A stretch of DNA of 64,000 bases from Pseudomonas parakoreensis (GTDB taxonomy: Bacteria; Pseudomonadota; Gammaproteobacteria; Pseudomonadales; Pseudomonadaceae): NCBI RefSeq assembly GCF_021602155.1, contig NZ_BQHY01000003.1, forward strand, positions 1-64,000. Reading direction: 5' to 3'. The translations under genes were made by a program, and so were the position numbers. Numbering within the stretch: the stretch's first letter is position 1; each line of letters starts with the position of its first letter. Under the pieces are notes generated by a model that saw nothing but the letters and a program-made list of their open reading frames with translations, had not been told where the DNA came from and did not search any database. Shown piece after piece: positions 53,183-61,636 of this stretch.

Positions 53183-54639
53183 AAGGTGCACAGACGTTTG
53201 CCAATTACGTCAGACAGGACATTAGTGAGTATGCGGGTAACCCGCTTATCGAAGCTTTGCCTCCGATATTGTCGGAGGCGGCGGCTGTTGAACTGATTTC
53301 GAACTTTCCTCAGCCGGTGGATCCGAAAGAGCTGACGCTCGAAGGAGCCACTCGAATTCACTGTATCGACAGGCTGAGAACCGTCGTACAGCCGTTCTTG
53401 CTACATCTGGAACTGGAGGCCCTGTTCTCACTGCTCATCCGTCGAGGGTATGTCGGGCGTAACCCGATGTCGCCCGCTACCGTCCGGCATTTGCATTCTT
53501 TATCGGGAGCTCAGCGTTACCACGATGCGTTCAAGTCCACTGCAGAAACGTTTACGGTCGTCGGCCTGAGCGGCATTGGCAAGTCAACGGCACTCCACGC
53601 CATCTTGAGCCTTTATCCACAGACAATCCGTCATGAGCGCTATGAGGGAAAGCAGTTTGTTCATACCCAAATCACATGGCTGAAGCTTGACTGCCCTCGG
53701 GATGGATCGCTGGCTGGATTTTGCCAGCAGTTTTTTTATGCGGTTGGAGACGCTCTAGGAGACAAGGACTACCACAAGCGCTACCGGCATCGAAACATCA
53801 ATGATGCGCTGCAACAGATGGAGCAGGTGGCCAGCACGTTTTTCATCGGCGCCTTGTTGATCGACGAGCTGCAAAACCTCCACCTGGCGAAAACCGGTGG
53901 TAAGGAGAGCATGCTGAATTTTTTCCTGCACTTGGTAAACAACATCGGTATCCCGGTGGTTTTCAGTGGCACGAACTCGACGATTAGCCTGTTCTCAGAA
54001 GCCATGCGGACTGCCCGCCGAGTTTGTGGTGCTGGTACGCTCGAATTCAAACGATTCGAAAAGGATGATGAGGAGTGGCGGTTGTTGGTCGAAAATCTCT
54101 GGAGCTATCAGTGGTGCAAACAGACGGCTGAGCTGACCGACGAGATTTTTGACACGCTGTATGAGCACACTCAAGGCGTCACGGATTTCCTGGTCAAGCT
54201 GCTGGTATTGAGTCAGCGTTATGCGGTCCAGAGTGGCTCGGAGTGTTTGACTGCCGAGATCCTGGTGAAGGTAAGCAACTCAAAAATGCAGATTCTAAAG
54301 CCAGCCCTTTCAGCTCTGCGTAGCCGTGATCCGAAGCGGATGCGACAGTTTGACGATTTGCTGCCGATTGAGGATCAGCTGAGCGAAATGATGGTTTTCG
54401 ATGGATTGGCACGAGAGGATCGCCTCACCTTGCTTCGAAGCGTTGTATCCCGTGAGAAGCCGGTAGACCCATCTCCGACCATTTTTGCGAAAGATCACCC
54501 ATCGCCGATTGCTACTGCTGTGGAAAACTCAGAGGCTAAAGCGCTTAGCGAACATGACGCTCCCCTCGACGCTCTGCGCGCTGCGGGCTGGCTCAACGAG
54601 GACCTGTTTGAGTTCTCACCGATGTATCACAAAGCGTGA
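53179..54639 (+). CDS. tnsC: TnsC AAA+ regulator of the attTn7 element
   Basis: The ATP-dependent switch protein relays target information to TnsAB. Walker A GLSGIGKST lies at 129-137 and Walker B ALLIDELQNL with Asp229-Glu230. The sensor-1 type FSGTNSTISLF follows. At 486 residues it is between Tn7 TnsC (555) and the short TniB type. The N-terminal 110 residues and the C-terminal tail would contact TnsD and TnsA, by analogy. It overlaps both neighbours by 4 bases. Confidence 0.92.
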   Translation: MKGAQTFANYVRQDISEYAGNPLIEALPPILSEAAAVELISNFPQPVDPKELTLEGATRIHCIDRLRTVVQPFLLHLELEALFSLLIRRGYVGRNPMSPATVRHLHSLSGAQRYHDAFKSTAETFTVVGLSGIGKSTALHAILSLYPQTIRHERYEGKQFVHTQITWLKLDCPRDGSLAGFCQQFFYAVGDALGDKDYHKRYRHRNINDALQQMEQVASTFFIGALLIDELQNLHLAKTGGKESMLNFFLHLVNNIGIPVVFSGTNSTISLFSEAMRTARRVCGAGTLEFKRFEKDDEEWRLLVENLWSYQWCKQTAELTDEIFDTLYEHTQGVTDFLVKLLVLSQRYAVQSGSECLTAEILVKVSNSKMQILKPALSALRSRDPKRMRQFDDLLPIEDQLSEMMVFDGLAREDRLTLLRSVVSREKPVDPSPTIFAKDHPSPIATAVENSEAKALSEHDAPLDALRAAGWLNEDLFEFSPMYHKA

Positions 54640-54656
54640 GTCGGAGGGGGGGTGAA

Positions 54657-56324
54657 GTGCAACTTAAACTCCATTTCTTCCCCGCCGCGTTTCCCGACGA
54701 GACGCTGCACAGCGTGATTTCTCGTTATGCCCGTCTTTGCGGTGTTCGTAATTGCCAAGCAGCATTTGCCGGACTGAAATCGGCGGCAGCTTTTTCGCAA
54801 AATGTGGCATTCCCGAGTCATTTAGGGGATTTTGTCGATGCGCTACCCAGCGGTACTGAGCTATCGGTAGCCGAGGTCCTCATGCGCCACACATTATTAC
54901 CCTACTATGCGCCGTTTTTGAGGATGAGCCAGGTCGAACACGCTCGGACGCTGATGACCGCTGATGGGAAAGGCTTGATGTTGAAGCTGGGCGTCAACGC
55001 GAGCCGTATTGGATTCGCCTCCCGAGTGCGGTTATGCCCAGAATGTATCGCACAAGATCAGGCTCAACGGGGAGTCGCTTACTGGCACAGGGTCCACATG
55101 CTTCCAGGCGTGCTGGTATGTCCGCATCACGGTACGTCACTCAGGATCCTTGATCCTCGCTGGTCCAGCCGCAGCTCTCGACAACTCAATCTGCCCAATG
55201 ATGAGAATGTGCAAGCACACACAGTACTTCTCGACACCCCGTTGCGGTGCATGCCACCGCTTCACGAAATAGCGTTGCGCTCACTTCAGGTCCTCGAGTC
55301 TGACGTCACTGCTTTGTCGGCGGAGGCGGTGCGCTTCACGCTTTTACACAGGGCAACGCAGCTCAACCTTGCTTCTGATAACCATCGCTTGCACCTGCAC
55401 ATGCTGGCGCAGCACATGGCCGATTTTTTTGCTGCACTCCCGCGAGAATGGGAGTTTTCTATACTCGGAGATGTTCGTGCAGGTACACCCGCCTCATGGG
55501 TCACGAAGCTGCTTCGTACGCCTATAACCTCTCACCATCCGCTCAAATACATTTTATTGGCCGGTGCTCTGGGCGTTGAAATGGTGAGCTTGCTTCATGG
55601 TCAATGCCCAGTGAAAGAGGCGGTGGCATGTGATCCGAAAGCTCACATTCGGCTTCACGCGCGCCTTTCTCCGGTGATGCCTGGTGAAGGCCTGGACTGT
55701 TCGTCAGCCGCTGTGTGGCAACATGCTCTTGAAGGAGCTGATGCCAAAAAGATCGCTGCCGTTCTAGGCGTTTCATCAGCGTATGTCTATCGTCACATCA
55801 GAAATGTACCCGGCGGGCAAGATGCTTGGAGGGAGGCACGATTTCACACTGAGCTATGCGCAAGACGCGCGGCTTTCGAGGCTGATTATCGATTTTACAA
55901 AGCACATGCATGCAGGGGGTATGCGTGGCTGTATCGCCACGATAAGCAGTGGCTTTCGGAGTCAACTGCAAACCCAAGCCCCCATCGTACGCCTCGTCTA
56001 AATAGCACCGAAATGTTCGCTGCCCTCGATGCGAGACTGGCCGGCGAAGTCCGTCAGTGTGCCGACGCGCTTTATGCTCTTGCGGGTAAGCCTGTCCGCA
56101 TTTCGCGTACCAGGATAGGTCGGGAGCTTCATGTTCTTTCTCGCTTCGAAAAGCAGCTTTGCAAGCTTCCTCTGTGTGCAGCAATGCTCGAAAAAGTATG
56201 TGAACCAATCGAAGGCTTTCACGATAGGCGTCTGCGATGGGCTAGACGCCAATTGCTCTCAGAGGGCAAGGCTGTATCACGTTCTTCGCTCTACAGGGTC
56301 GCGAGCATTCGACCCATGCTGTAA
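54657..56324 (+). CDS. tnsD: TnsD target-selection protein (attTn7 type)
   Basis: The TniQ domain opens with LHFFPAAFPDETLHSVISRY and the CCCH zinc finger is Cys127, Cys130, Cys155 and His158 (LCPECIAQDQAQRG to CPHHGT). The C-terminal part has HTH-like segments (AAVLGVSSAYVYRHIRN). The GTG at 54657 was chosen because GGAGGGG stands 9 bases before it; a GTG at 54636 overlapping the tnsC stop is possible. Since the element sits exactly at attTn7, this or the next gene must encode the glmS-binding factor; this one, joined to tnsC, is the likelier. Confidence 0.88.
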   Translation: MQLKLHFFPAAFPDETLHSVISRYARLCGVRNCQAAFAGLKSAAAFSQNVAFPSHLGDFVDALPSGTELSVAEVLMRHTLLPYYAPFLRMSQVEHARTLMTADGKGLMLKLGVNASRIGFASRVRLCPECIAQDQAQRGVAYWHRVHMLPGVLVCPHHGTSLRILDPRWSSRSSRQLNLPNDENVQAHTVLLDTPLRCMPPLHEIALRSLQVLESDVTALSAEAVRFTLLHRATQLNLASDNHRLHLHMLAQHMADFFAALPREWEFSILGDVRAGTPASWVTKLLRTPITSHHPLKYILLAGALGVEMVSLLHGQCPVKEAVACDPKAHIRLHARLSPVMPGEGLDCSSAAVWQHALEGADAKKIAAVLGVSSAYVYRHIRNVPGGQDAWREARFHTELCARRAAFEADYRFYKAHACRGYAWLYRHDKQWLSESTANPSPHRTPRLNSTEMFAALDARLAGEVRQCADALYALAGKPVRISRTRIGRELHVLSRFEKQLCKLPLCAAMLEKVCEPIEGFHDRRLRWARRQLLSEGKAVSRSSLYRVASIRPML

Positions 56325-56699
56325 TCCAGCTGGGCATTCCCCCTCCATCTAAAAAGTTCTAAATCAATTCACCATAAACCCATTATTTTTCTGTTAATGA
56401 AAAAATTCCCCTCCAGAATAGGTCCGGCATACGCTGGATCATCACGATCAGCATGTAAACGTACTAACCCGCGATCAACGGAAATAGTTTTGCAACCGGC
56501 ATGGGCTGACCTACGCGGGTTTATCGATACGTGTTTTGTATTCGAGGAATACGGGCGCGGCAGGATTTAGATGAATTCACTACGATTCAAAGTTGAGCGG
56601 CTTGTCATTTCAAATCCAGACCGGATGCAGAATTTTAGGGGTCGCATATATACTGCCCCCGGATGCACATTCTCTTCGAGCCCTACCTTTAATCGGTAA
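56325..56699. promoter_or_regulatory. Intergenic region between the two TnsD/TniQ genes
   Basis: No gene is seen in 375 bases. Inverted words AACCCGCG (56467) and CGCGGGTT (56514) could form a long hairpin. No classic ribosome site precedes the second gene, which suggests separate and perhaps weak expression. Confidence 0.4.
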
Positions 56700-56702
56700 A
56701 TG

Positions 56703-58334
56703 ATGTCTGATCTATTATTTTTCCCCGTTTCGATGCCGGATGAAATGCTTTACTCTCGTGTCACCCGATATCACTATCTGTCAGGTAACAGAACCGCGAC
56801 GGAAACCTATCGCGATTTGTTCGCATCGAAACCCTTTTGCATCGGTGGCATCGTACCCAAGCAGATCGAGAGGCTCGCGCACAGGCTGCCGGGGCAATCG
56901 GAGAGCAATCTCGCAGAGTTGATCAGAAGCAATACTACTTTTCCTGCTTACCGACCGTTTCTTGGGGTTAAGCAGGGGCCAGAGAACGACGTAGGGCCAC
57001 TGGGTTATGACGGGGTGGTACGGGTGCCCCGCAGAGAAGAGTCCACCCATGGCAAGGCTAAGCTTTGTCCTACCTGCGTTCAGGAAGATTTGATTGAGCG
57101 GGGTTCTGCCTACTGGCATCGATCTCACCAGATACCCGGTGTTGCCGTCTGTTGGCGTCATGGCGACGCATTGATCCATGCCTGCCCCGAGTGCTCTCGC
57201 CCGTTCTACCGTAAATTGAAGCTGCTTCCCAATCTGACTGAGCCATGCGCATGCGGCTGGAGCCCGTTAAACAGCGCAGCAATACACAAGGGGTCAAAGA
57301 TGGAACAGAAAGTCGCTCTGTTCGCACACGATATCCTGCAACGCAATATCCCTCCGATAGGCAGTACGGTATTAAGTTCGTGCTACGTCCGCCAATGCAA
57401 GAAACGCGGATTCATTTTCGGAAAAAATGCGGGTATCGCAAAACTATTCGACAGCATCCAAAGCGCTTACGGCGATGAGCTTTTGGCGCAGATTGATCCA
57501 GCCTACAACACCGGAAAGCATGAGCAATGGATCCGGCTCAAATCAGATAAAGGTCAGCTAAATATGCCGCTCGCGCGGCATTTGATCATTGCTCTTCATT
57601 TGTTTTCCAGTGCAGATGGCTTTGAAGAGGCTCTGAAGAATGAGTCTATTCTGCTGAGTGCCGCTGTTTCTCCGCGAGCGCCCAAAGTCGAAGAATCGCG
57701 TCTTAGTCAAAAAACTAGATATCGCCAAAAAATCGAGTTGCTTTTAGCGCTACGTACCGATGCCAATATCGAGTACCTCTGGAAGAAGGCGTACAAACCT
57801 ACGCAATGGATTCTAGAAAATGATAACGCATGGTTAATGGCAAAACTCCATGCACCTAAAAAAGCTACAGTTAAGGTCGAAAAGTCCATCGATTCTAGAG
57901 ACGACGCCTATGCAGCCCTTATCGAAGCGGGCGTAGATGAGCTGTATAAAGTTACGAAAGATCCGAAGAGAGTGAACATTCGGAATTTGCAATCGCTGCT
58001 CCCAGGTTCGTTACCTCATGAGCTGGATCTACGCAAGCAGAGGTTCCCTCTTACTTATCAACAGATCAAGATTCATCAGGAGTCAGTATGGCATTTCCGT
58101 CTAAGAACTTTAGTGTGGACTGTCTCTGAACTCATCAGGATGAAGCTCCCCGTGAATTACTCGACGGTAAGATTGACCTCAGCGGTATCAAGCAAGGTTT
58201 TCCTGGCTTTTTGCAGTTTCTTCGAGTGGGATCTGGAAAGCCTGGCAAGAACCGGGGTCGACGCGGAGGCCCTGCTCAGGTCTACCGGCGTATCGAGGAA
58301 TTGGGAGGGACCATCGGTTCAAATAAGCTTTTGA
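56703..58334 (+). CDS. Second TnsD/TniQ-family target-selection protein
   Basis: The protein starts SDLLFFPVSMPDEMLYSRVTRY, the same TniQ pattern as the preceding gene but clearly divergent. The zinc finger has Cys122, Cys125, Cys150 and His153, followed by a second pair Cys161/Cys164 and CACGW. The C-terminal half is basic and contains possible HTHs. At 543 residues it appears complete. It occupies the place of tnsE in Tn7 and so may give a second targeting route, for example a different att site or mobile plasmids. Either of two adjacent ATG codons may be used. Confidence 0.83.
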   Translation: MSDLLFFPVSMPDEMLYSRVTRYHYLSGNRTATETYRDLFASKPFCIGGIVPKQIERLAHRLPGQSESNLAELIRSNTTFPAYRPFLGVKQGPENDVGPLGYDGVVRVPRREESTHGKAKLCPTCVQEDLIERGSAYWHRSHQIPGVAVCWRHGDALIHACPECSRPFYRKLKLLPNLTEPCACGWSPLNSAAIHKGSKMEQKVALFAHDILQRNIPPIGSTVLSSCYVRQCKKRGFIFGKNAGIAKLFDSIQSAYGDELLAQIDPAYNTGKHEQWIRLKSDKGQLNMPLARHLIIALHLFSSADGFEEALKNESILLSAAVSPRAPKVEESRLSQKTRYRQKIELLLALRTDANIEYLWKKAYKPTQWILENDNAWLMAKLHAPKKATVKVEKSIDSRDDAYAALIEAGVDELYKVTKDPKRVNIRNLQSLLPGSLPHELDLRKQRFPLTYQQIKIHQESVWHFRLRTLVWTVSELIRMKLPVNYSTVRLTSAVSSKVFLAFCSFFEWDLESLARTGVDAEALLRSTGVSRNWEGPSVQISF

Positions 58335-58512
58335 GGGCATCTTTGTTCCGTCAGCGTCTGCCAAACTTTGGTGTTAACAAAAATCCCATCTGGCTTGAAA
58401 GCGTAAACGCGGGGTAGCGTCAACCTTTCACATTAGTAACCTTCGCGGCAGCTTTCTGAAAGCTTTCACTTGTTACTCTTTAACTCAGTAAATTGAGCTT
58501 TAGGAGAACATC
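58335..58512. promoter_or_regulatory. Leader region of the PtrA/DUF2790 gene
   Basis: A stem AGCTTTCTGAAAGCT lies at 58451-58465, and TAGGAG precedes the next gene. No CopR-type box is obvious. Confidence 0.35.
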
Positions 58513-58854
58513 ATGAAAGCAATGACAGCAGTGAAAGCGTTTTACGCCGCTTCGATTTTGACCTTATCTTCATTAGCCATGGCTGAAGGAGGCGGTGACC
58601 GCGTGTATGGTCGAATGATGCAAGAGAACCAACAAGCAATGGAACAATACGCCTCAAAGAACGGCAAGACTCCTCCTGAAGTTGTTCATTATGAATATGG
58701 TATGAACCTCGATATCCAGAAGGTCGTCAGTGTCACGCAAGCCAATAAAACCTGTGGGGTTGCTCCTTCGCGCATGACCTATGAAGACTCTATGGGCAAG
58801 CTTAACACCGTGGAATATAAGGTCATGGCCGACAACTGCCCCCATGGAAGCTAG
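58513..58854 (+). CDS. Secreted PtrA-DUF2790 fusion protein
   Basis: The 113-residue protein has a signal peptide ending AMA and a mature start EGGGDRVYGRMM, the PtrA-type segment. This is followed by a DUF2790 domain (YEYGMNLDIQKVVSV, CGVAPSRMTYEDSMG, closing NCPHGS). The two parts occur separately elsewhere in the window: PtrA-type at 2503 and 63791, DUF2790 at 6415. The Met/His/Cys content suits periplasmic copper binding, which is inferred. The ribosome site AGGAG lies 8 bases before the ATG. Confidence 0.78.
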   Translation: MKAMTAVKAFYAASILTLSSLAMAEGGGDRVYGRMMQENQQAMEQYASKNGKTPPEVVHYEYGMNLDIQKVVSVTQANKTCGVAPSRMTYEDSMGKLNTVEYKVMADNCPHGS

Positions 58855-58899
58855 ACAATGAAAATTATTTAAGAACTGCATAATTCTCCTTTGTCCGAA

Positions 58900-59092
58900 A
58901 CTAGCTTACTGCTCGCTGACGTAGAAGTAATTTTCAGGAAAGCCTGAAGTAATCCATTTTATGAAATCATGTCCGTCAGTTGAAGTGTGTCTAACGTACA
59001 GTAAACAATTTCTCGACTACCTGATACATCCCGCCTCCTTGTTTTTCCTTTGGTTTGGGAGGTGGTTTAGGCGCCCTAGTGGCGCCTTTTTT
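58900..59092 (+). ncRNA. Candidate small RNA with terminator, similar to 6335-6400
   Basis: A hairpin CCTCC/GGAGG (59034-59062) with a loop containing TTTTCCTTTGG is followed by TTTAG and the terminator GGCGCC/GGCGCC plus T6 (59070-59092). The arrangement and the words TCCTTTGGT, AGGTG, TTTAG and GCGCC recur at 6335-6400. It sits beyond a DUF2790 gene here and before one there. The 5' end is not defined. Confidence 0.45.
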
Positions 59093-59159
59093 ACGTTCGA
59101 AATGAGCTATGTCCTCTGCACGGGCATGACCCTCACCATGCAGGAGCAAGATTAGAAGA

Positions 59160-59627
59160 TCAGTTTTCGGGGTATTCAGCAACGACGTGGTCTGTGCCTG
59201 CCTTTGACAAGCCGATTACCTTATACGCGTCATGTTTCCCGTCCACATCCATTCCTGGGGAGCCGGCCGGCATGCCTGGAACGGCAATCCCGAGCAGGTC
59301 ATCACGTTTGCTCATCGCAATGATTTGCTCGGCGGGCACGTGACCTTCAGCAAACTTTCCGTTGATGGTTGCTGTGTGACAGGACGAGAGCTCAGGAGAA
59401 ATCCCGAGACCGCGCTTGATCGCGCTCATGTTGGTTTCCACGTGATCAACGACGGTAAAGCCGCTGGCTTCAAGGTGCTGGACCCATTTCTTGCAGCATC
59501 CGCAATTAGCGTCGCGATGTACATCGATCGTCAATGGCTCTGCTGCGTGACTGGCTGAACTGATGAACAGAGCCACGAGAGCAGCGAGACGAAGTGCCCG
59601 TCTGCGACGAAGAGAATTATTTCGCAT
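59160..59627 (-). CDS. DUF411 metal-binding protein
   Basis: The 155-residue exported protein has a basic signal peptide (RRRRALRLAALVALFISSASHA). The DUF411 motif NCGCCKKWVQHLEASGF follows, with further conserved LSSCHTATINGKFAEGHVP and GIAVPGMPAGSPGMD. DUF411 proteins are periplasmic and common in copper/silver clusters; a copper-binding role is likely but not shown. The ATG at 59627 was preferred because AAGGA lies before it. It overlaps the end of the broken cytochrome gene by 11 bases and is the last gene of the copper operon. Confidence 0.85.
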   Translation of the reverse strand: MRNNSLRRRRALRLAALVALFISSASHAAEPLTIDVHRDANCGCCKKWVQHLEASGFTVVDHVETNMSAIKRGLGISPELSSCHTATINGKFAEGHVPAEQIIAMSKRDDLLGIAVPGMPAGSPGMDVDGKHDAYKVIGLSKAGTDHVVAEYPEN

Positions 59628-60420
59628 GGGTATGTTCCTTCCCATCAGTATGTGTATGTGATTTGGGCTGTACGGTTGGAGTCGGGGCCGCGTCATCTGA
59701 AGCTTCCCTACCCTTATGATCGGCGTGGTCCGCAGGCTCCTTTGCAGACGGCGCTGCGGAGGGGCCATGGGCATGTGCCGTGTTTTTCTCGTCATCATTA
59801 GCGCGGACTTCCGCCCTTTGGTTGGCAGCACCTGCGCCACTTTGCCCCTGGGTCGTTCCATGTTGACCCTCATGGTTGTGCATCACGCTTTCGCCACCAC
59901 CGTGTTGATGGCCACCGCTACTCGTGATCAGGGCTTTGTATTGCTCTGTATCAAGTGACGGAAGCTGCTGGAGAAATGCGACCATCCCCTATATGTACGG
60001 ATCGGCCATGCTTTTGCCCCACGCGGGCATGCCGGTGGATTTGATGCCGTGCTTGATGATCCAAAAAGCTGCGGCTGGGTGCCCATCGACGCCCAGTTTT
60101 GAAAGGTTCGGAGGTGCGGGGTAAAGGCTGTTACTCAGTTCGGTGCCTGTAAGGCCCGGAGCCAAATGGCAACCGACACACATCGAGTTGTAGTTGCCAG
60201 CACCTTCACGGATGAGGGCTTCTTGGCTCAGGTCGGGGACCTGAATGTCGCGCGAGCGCACTTCGATCGAGCGATCCCGAGCAATAGAAAGTAGCGCGTA
60301 GACAGGGGCAGAGTGGGGATCATCCGCCCCGACATTGATCACGCCGAAATATACCACGCCGGCAGCCGCTGCTACGGTGGCCAGACCAGCAGCTATCAGT
60401 GCCTTCAGTGTAATCTTCAT
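59617..60420 (-). pseudogene. Cytochrome c of the copper cluster, interrupted by an in-frame TAG
   Basis: The first part has a signal anchor (residues 5-30), a haem site CVGCH at 81-85 and the methionine ligand in TGMPAWG. After ADPYI an amber codon stands at 59989-59991. The same frame continues GMVAFLQQLPSLD, the natural end of a class-I cytochrome c, and then a His-rich tail (SHTHTDGKEHTHAK). A single change of a tryptophan codon TGG to TAG explains the break. The truncated product keeps the haem site but loses the last helix, so it is probably unstable; suppression or sequencing error are alternatives. Confidence 0.8.
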
Positions 60421-60429
60421 GCCCGGTTC

Positions 60430-61371
60430 TCAGAACCACATCCGGATACCGGCGACAAAGCGTGCCTCGCTGGCATCTTCACCTTCCTCACGTGCAAAGT
60501 CTGCCGTATTGCCATAGGAACGGCTCCAACTCACCCCGATATAAGGGGCAAATTGGCGGACAATCTCATAACGCAATCGGAGCCCCACTTCGGTGTTGGC
60601 TAATCCGGACCCGATGCCGCGCTGAGGGTCATTCTTCCCATAAAAATTGACCTCGGCCGTCGGCTGCAAGATCAATCGATTCGTCAGCAGAATGTCGTAA
60701 TCGCCTTCCAGTCGAGCAGCCGATTGACCGTTCTCACCGATGTAGGCAGTCGCTTCGGCCTCGAAGTTGTAGAGGGCCATGCCCTGAATGCCGAGTGCGG
60801 CCCAGGTTTGAGGAGACCCTGGTTTGAAATCCTGTCGTACACCGGTGACGACGTCCCACCACGGTCCGATGGAGTGCCCCCAGAGCGCGGATAATTCAGC
60901 ACTTTCCGTCACGCCATTGGTACGTTCGCCTTCCGAGCGCAACCACAGTCGATCAATGTCACCGCCGATCCATCCTTTCGCATCCCAAGCCAACGCACTA
61001 CCGTTGTCAGCATCCTGGTATTCAAACTTATCCAGCAGCATGAAAGAGTTGATTGTTTTGTCGTGGACACCATGACCAGCGACATCTGGAAAGGCGGCTG
61101 CACGGTCAGCATCGGTAAGTACGGGGACAGGGGTTCGACTGGTTGTCGTCGTCCCTTCATCCATACTTTCCATGCCGGTCATTTGACCGTCGTCCATTTT
61201 CATCTTGCTGTGGTCCATAGCCCCCATGTTGCTATGGTCCATCGCTCCCATGGAGCCATGGTTCATCTTCGAGTGATCCATCTCTTCAGCGGCGTGAGCC
61301 ACGGCAAAGAAGACAGGACTCGTAGAAACTGCCAATACCATCAACGTTGGGCGTAAAAAATTCTTGGTCAT
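60430..61371 (-). CDS. copB: Copper resistance outer-membrane protein CopB
   Basis: CopB is the outer-membrane partner of CopA. A signal peptide ends around AHA (residue 26). A Met/His-rich segment follows ([20 protein letters not shown] to about residue 75), and then a beta-barrel region with alternating patterns ends in [10 protein letters not shown] with the terminal phenylalanine typical of outer-membrane proteins. The ATG at 61371 was chosen over a long open extension lacking signal-peptide features. Length 313 is in the family range. Confidence 0.92.
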   Translation of the reverse strand: MTKNFLRPTLMVLAVSTSPVFFAVAHAAEEMDHSKMNHGSMGAMDHSNMGAMDHSKMKMDDGQMTGMESMDEGTTTTSRTPVPVLTDADRAAAFPDVAGHGVHDKTINSFMLLDKFEYQDADNGSALAWDAKGWIGGDIDRLWLRSEGERTNGVTESAELSALWGHSIGPWWDVVTGVRQDFKPGSPQTWAALGIQGMALYNFEAEATAYIGENGQSAARLEGDYDILLTNRLILQPTAEVNFYGKNDPQRGIGSGLANTEVGLRLRYEIVRQFAPYIGVSWSRSYGNTADFAREEGEDASEARFVAGIRMWF

Positions 61372-61375
61372 GATC

Positions 61376-61624
61376 TCAATCCGCCTTCTTGTTTTCATGG
61401 TCATGATCCATCGACTCATGGCGCATCTTGGTATGAGGTATCGTCGCGTGATTCGGCGTTGCCTCGTTTGACGTGGTCGCAGTCTTGTTCGGCGCATCCG
61501 CAGAAGTAGCAGGTGAAGGATCACCACGTTCTTCGACTGCCAATGCTACGCAGGAGAATCCACCCATCAGGCCAAAAGCAAAGAGGCAACCGATCAGCGA
61601 TTTACGATTTAGGTGTGTGCTCAC
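61376..61624 (-). CDS. Small secreted Met/His-bearing protein between copA and copB
   Basis: The 82-residue protein has a signal peptide with [20 protein letters not shown]. The mature part is polar and disordered, ending [19 protein letters not shown], whose Met and His residues could bind copper. The start is GTG at 61624 with AAGGAG 7 bases upstream. It lies 12 bases after copA and 4 before copB, so it is an operon member. I do not recognise a named family. Confidence 0.65.
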   Translation of the reverse strand: MSTHLNRKSLIGCLFAFGLMGGFSCVALAVEERGDPSPATSADAPNKTATTSNEATPNHATIPHTKMRHESMDHDHENKKAD

Positions 61625-61636
61625 AGATCGTCTCCT

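Noticed and set aside
58211-58417. A 68-codon frame overlapping the end of the second TniQ gene, considered as a frameshifted C-terminus
   Set aside because: The main frame already gives a full-length TniQ protein, and the alternative frame shows no TniQ-like pattern.
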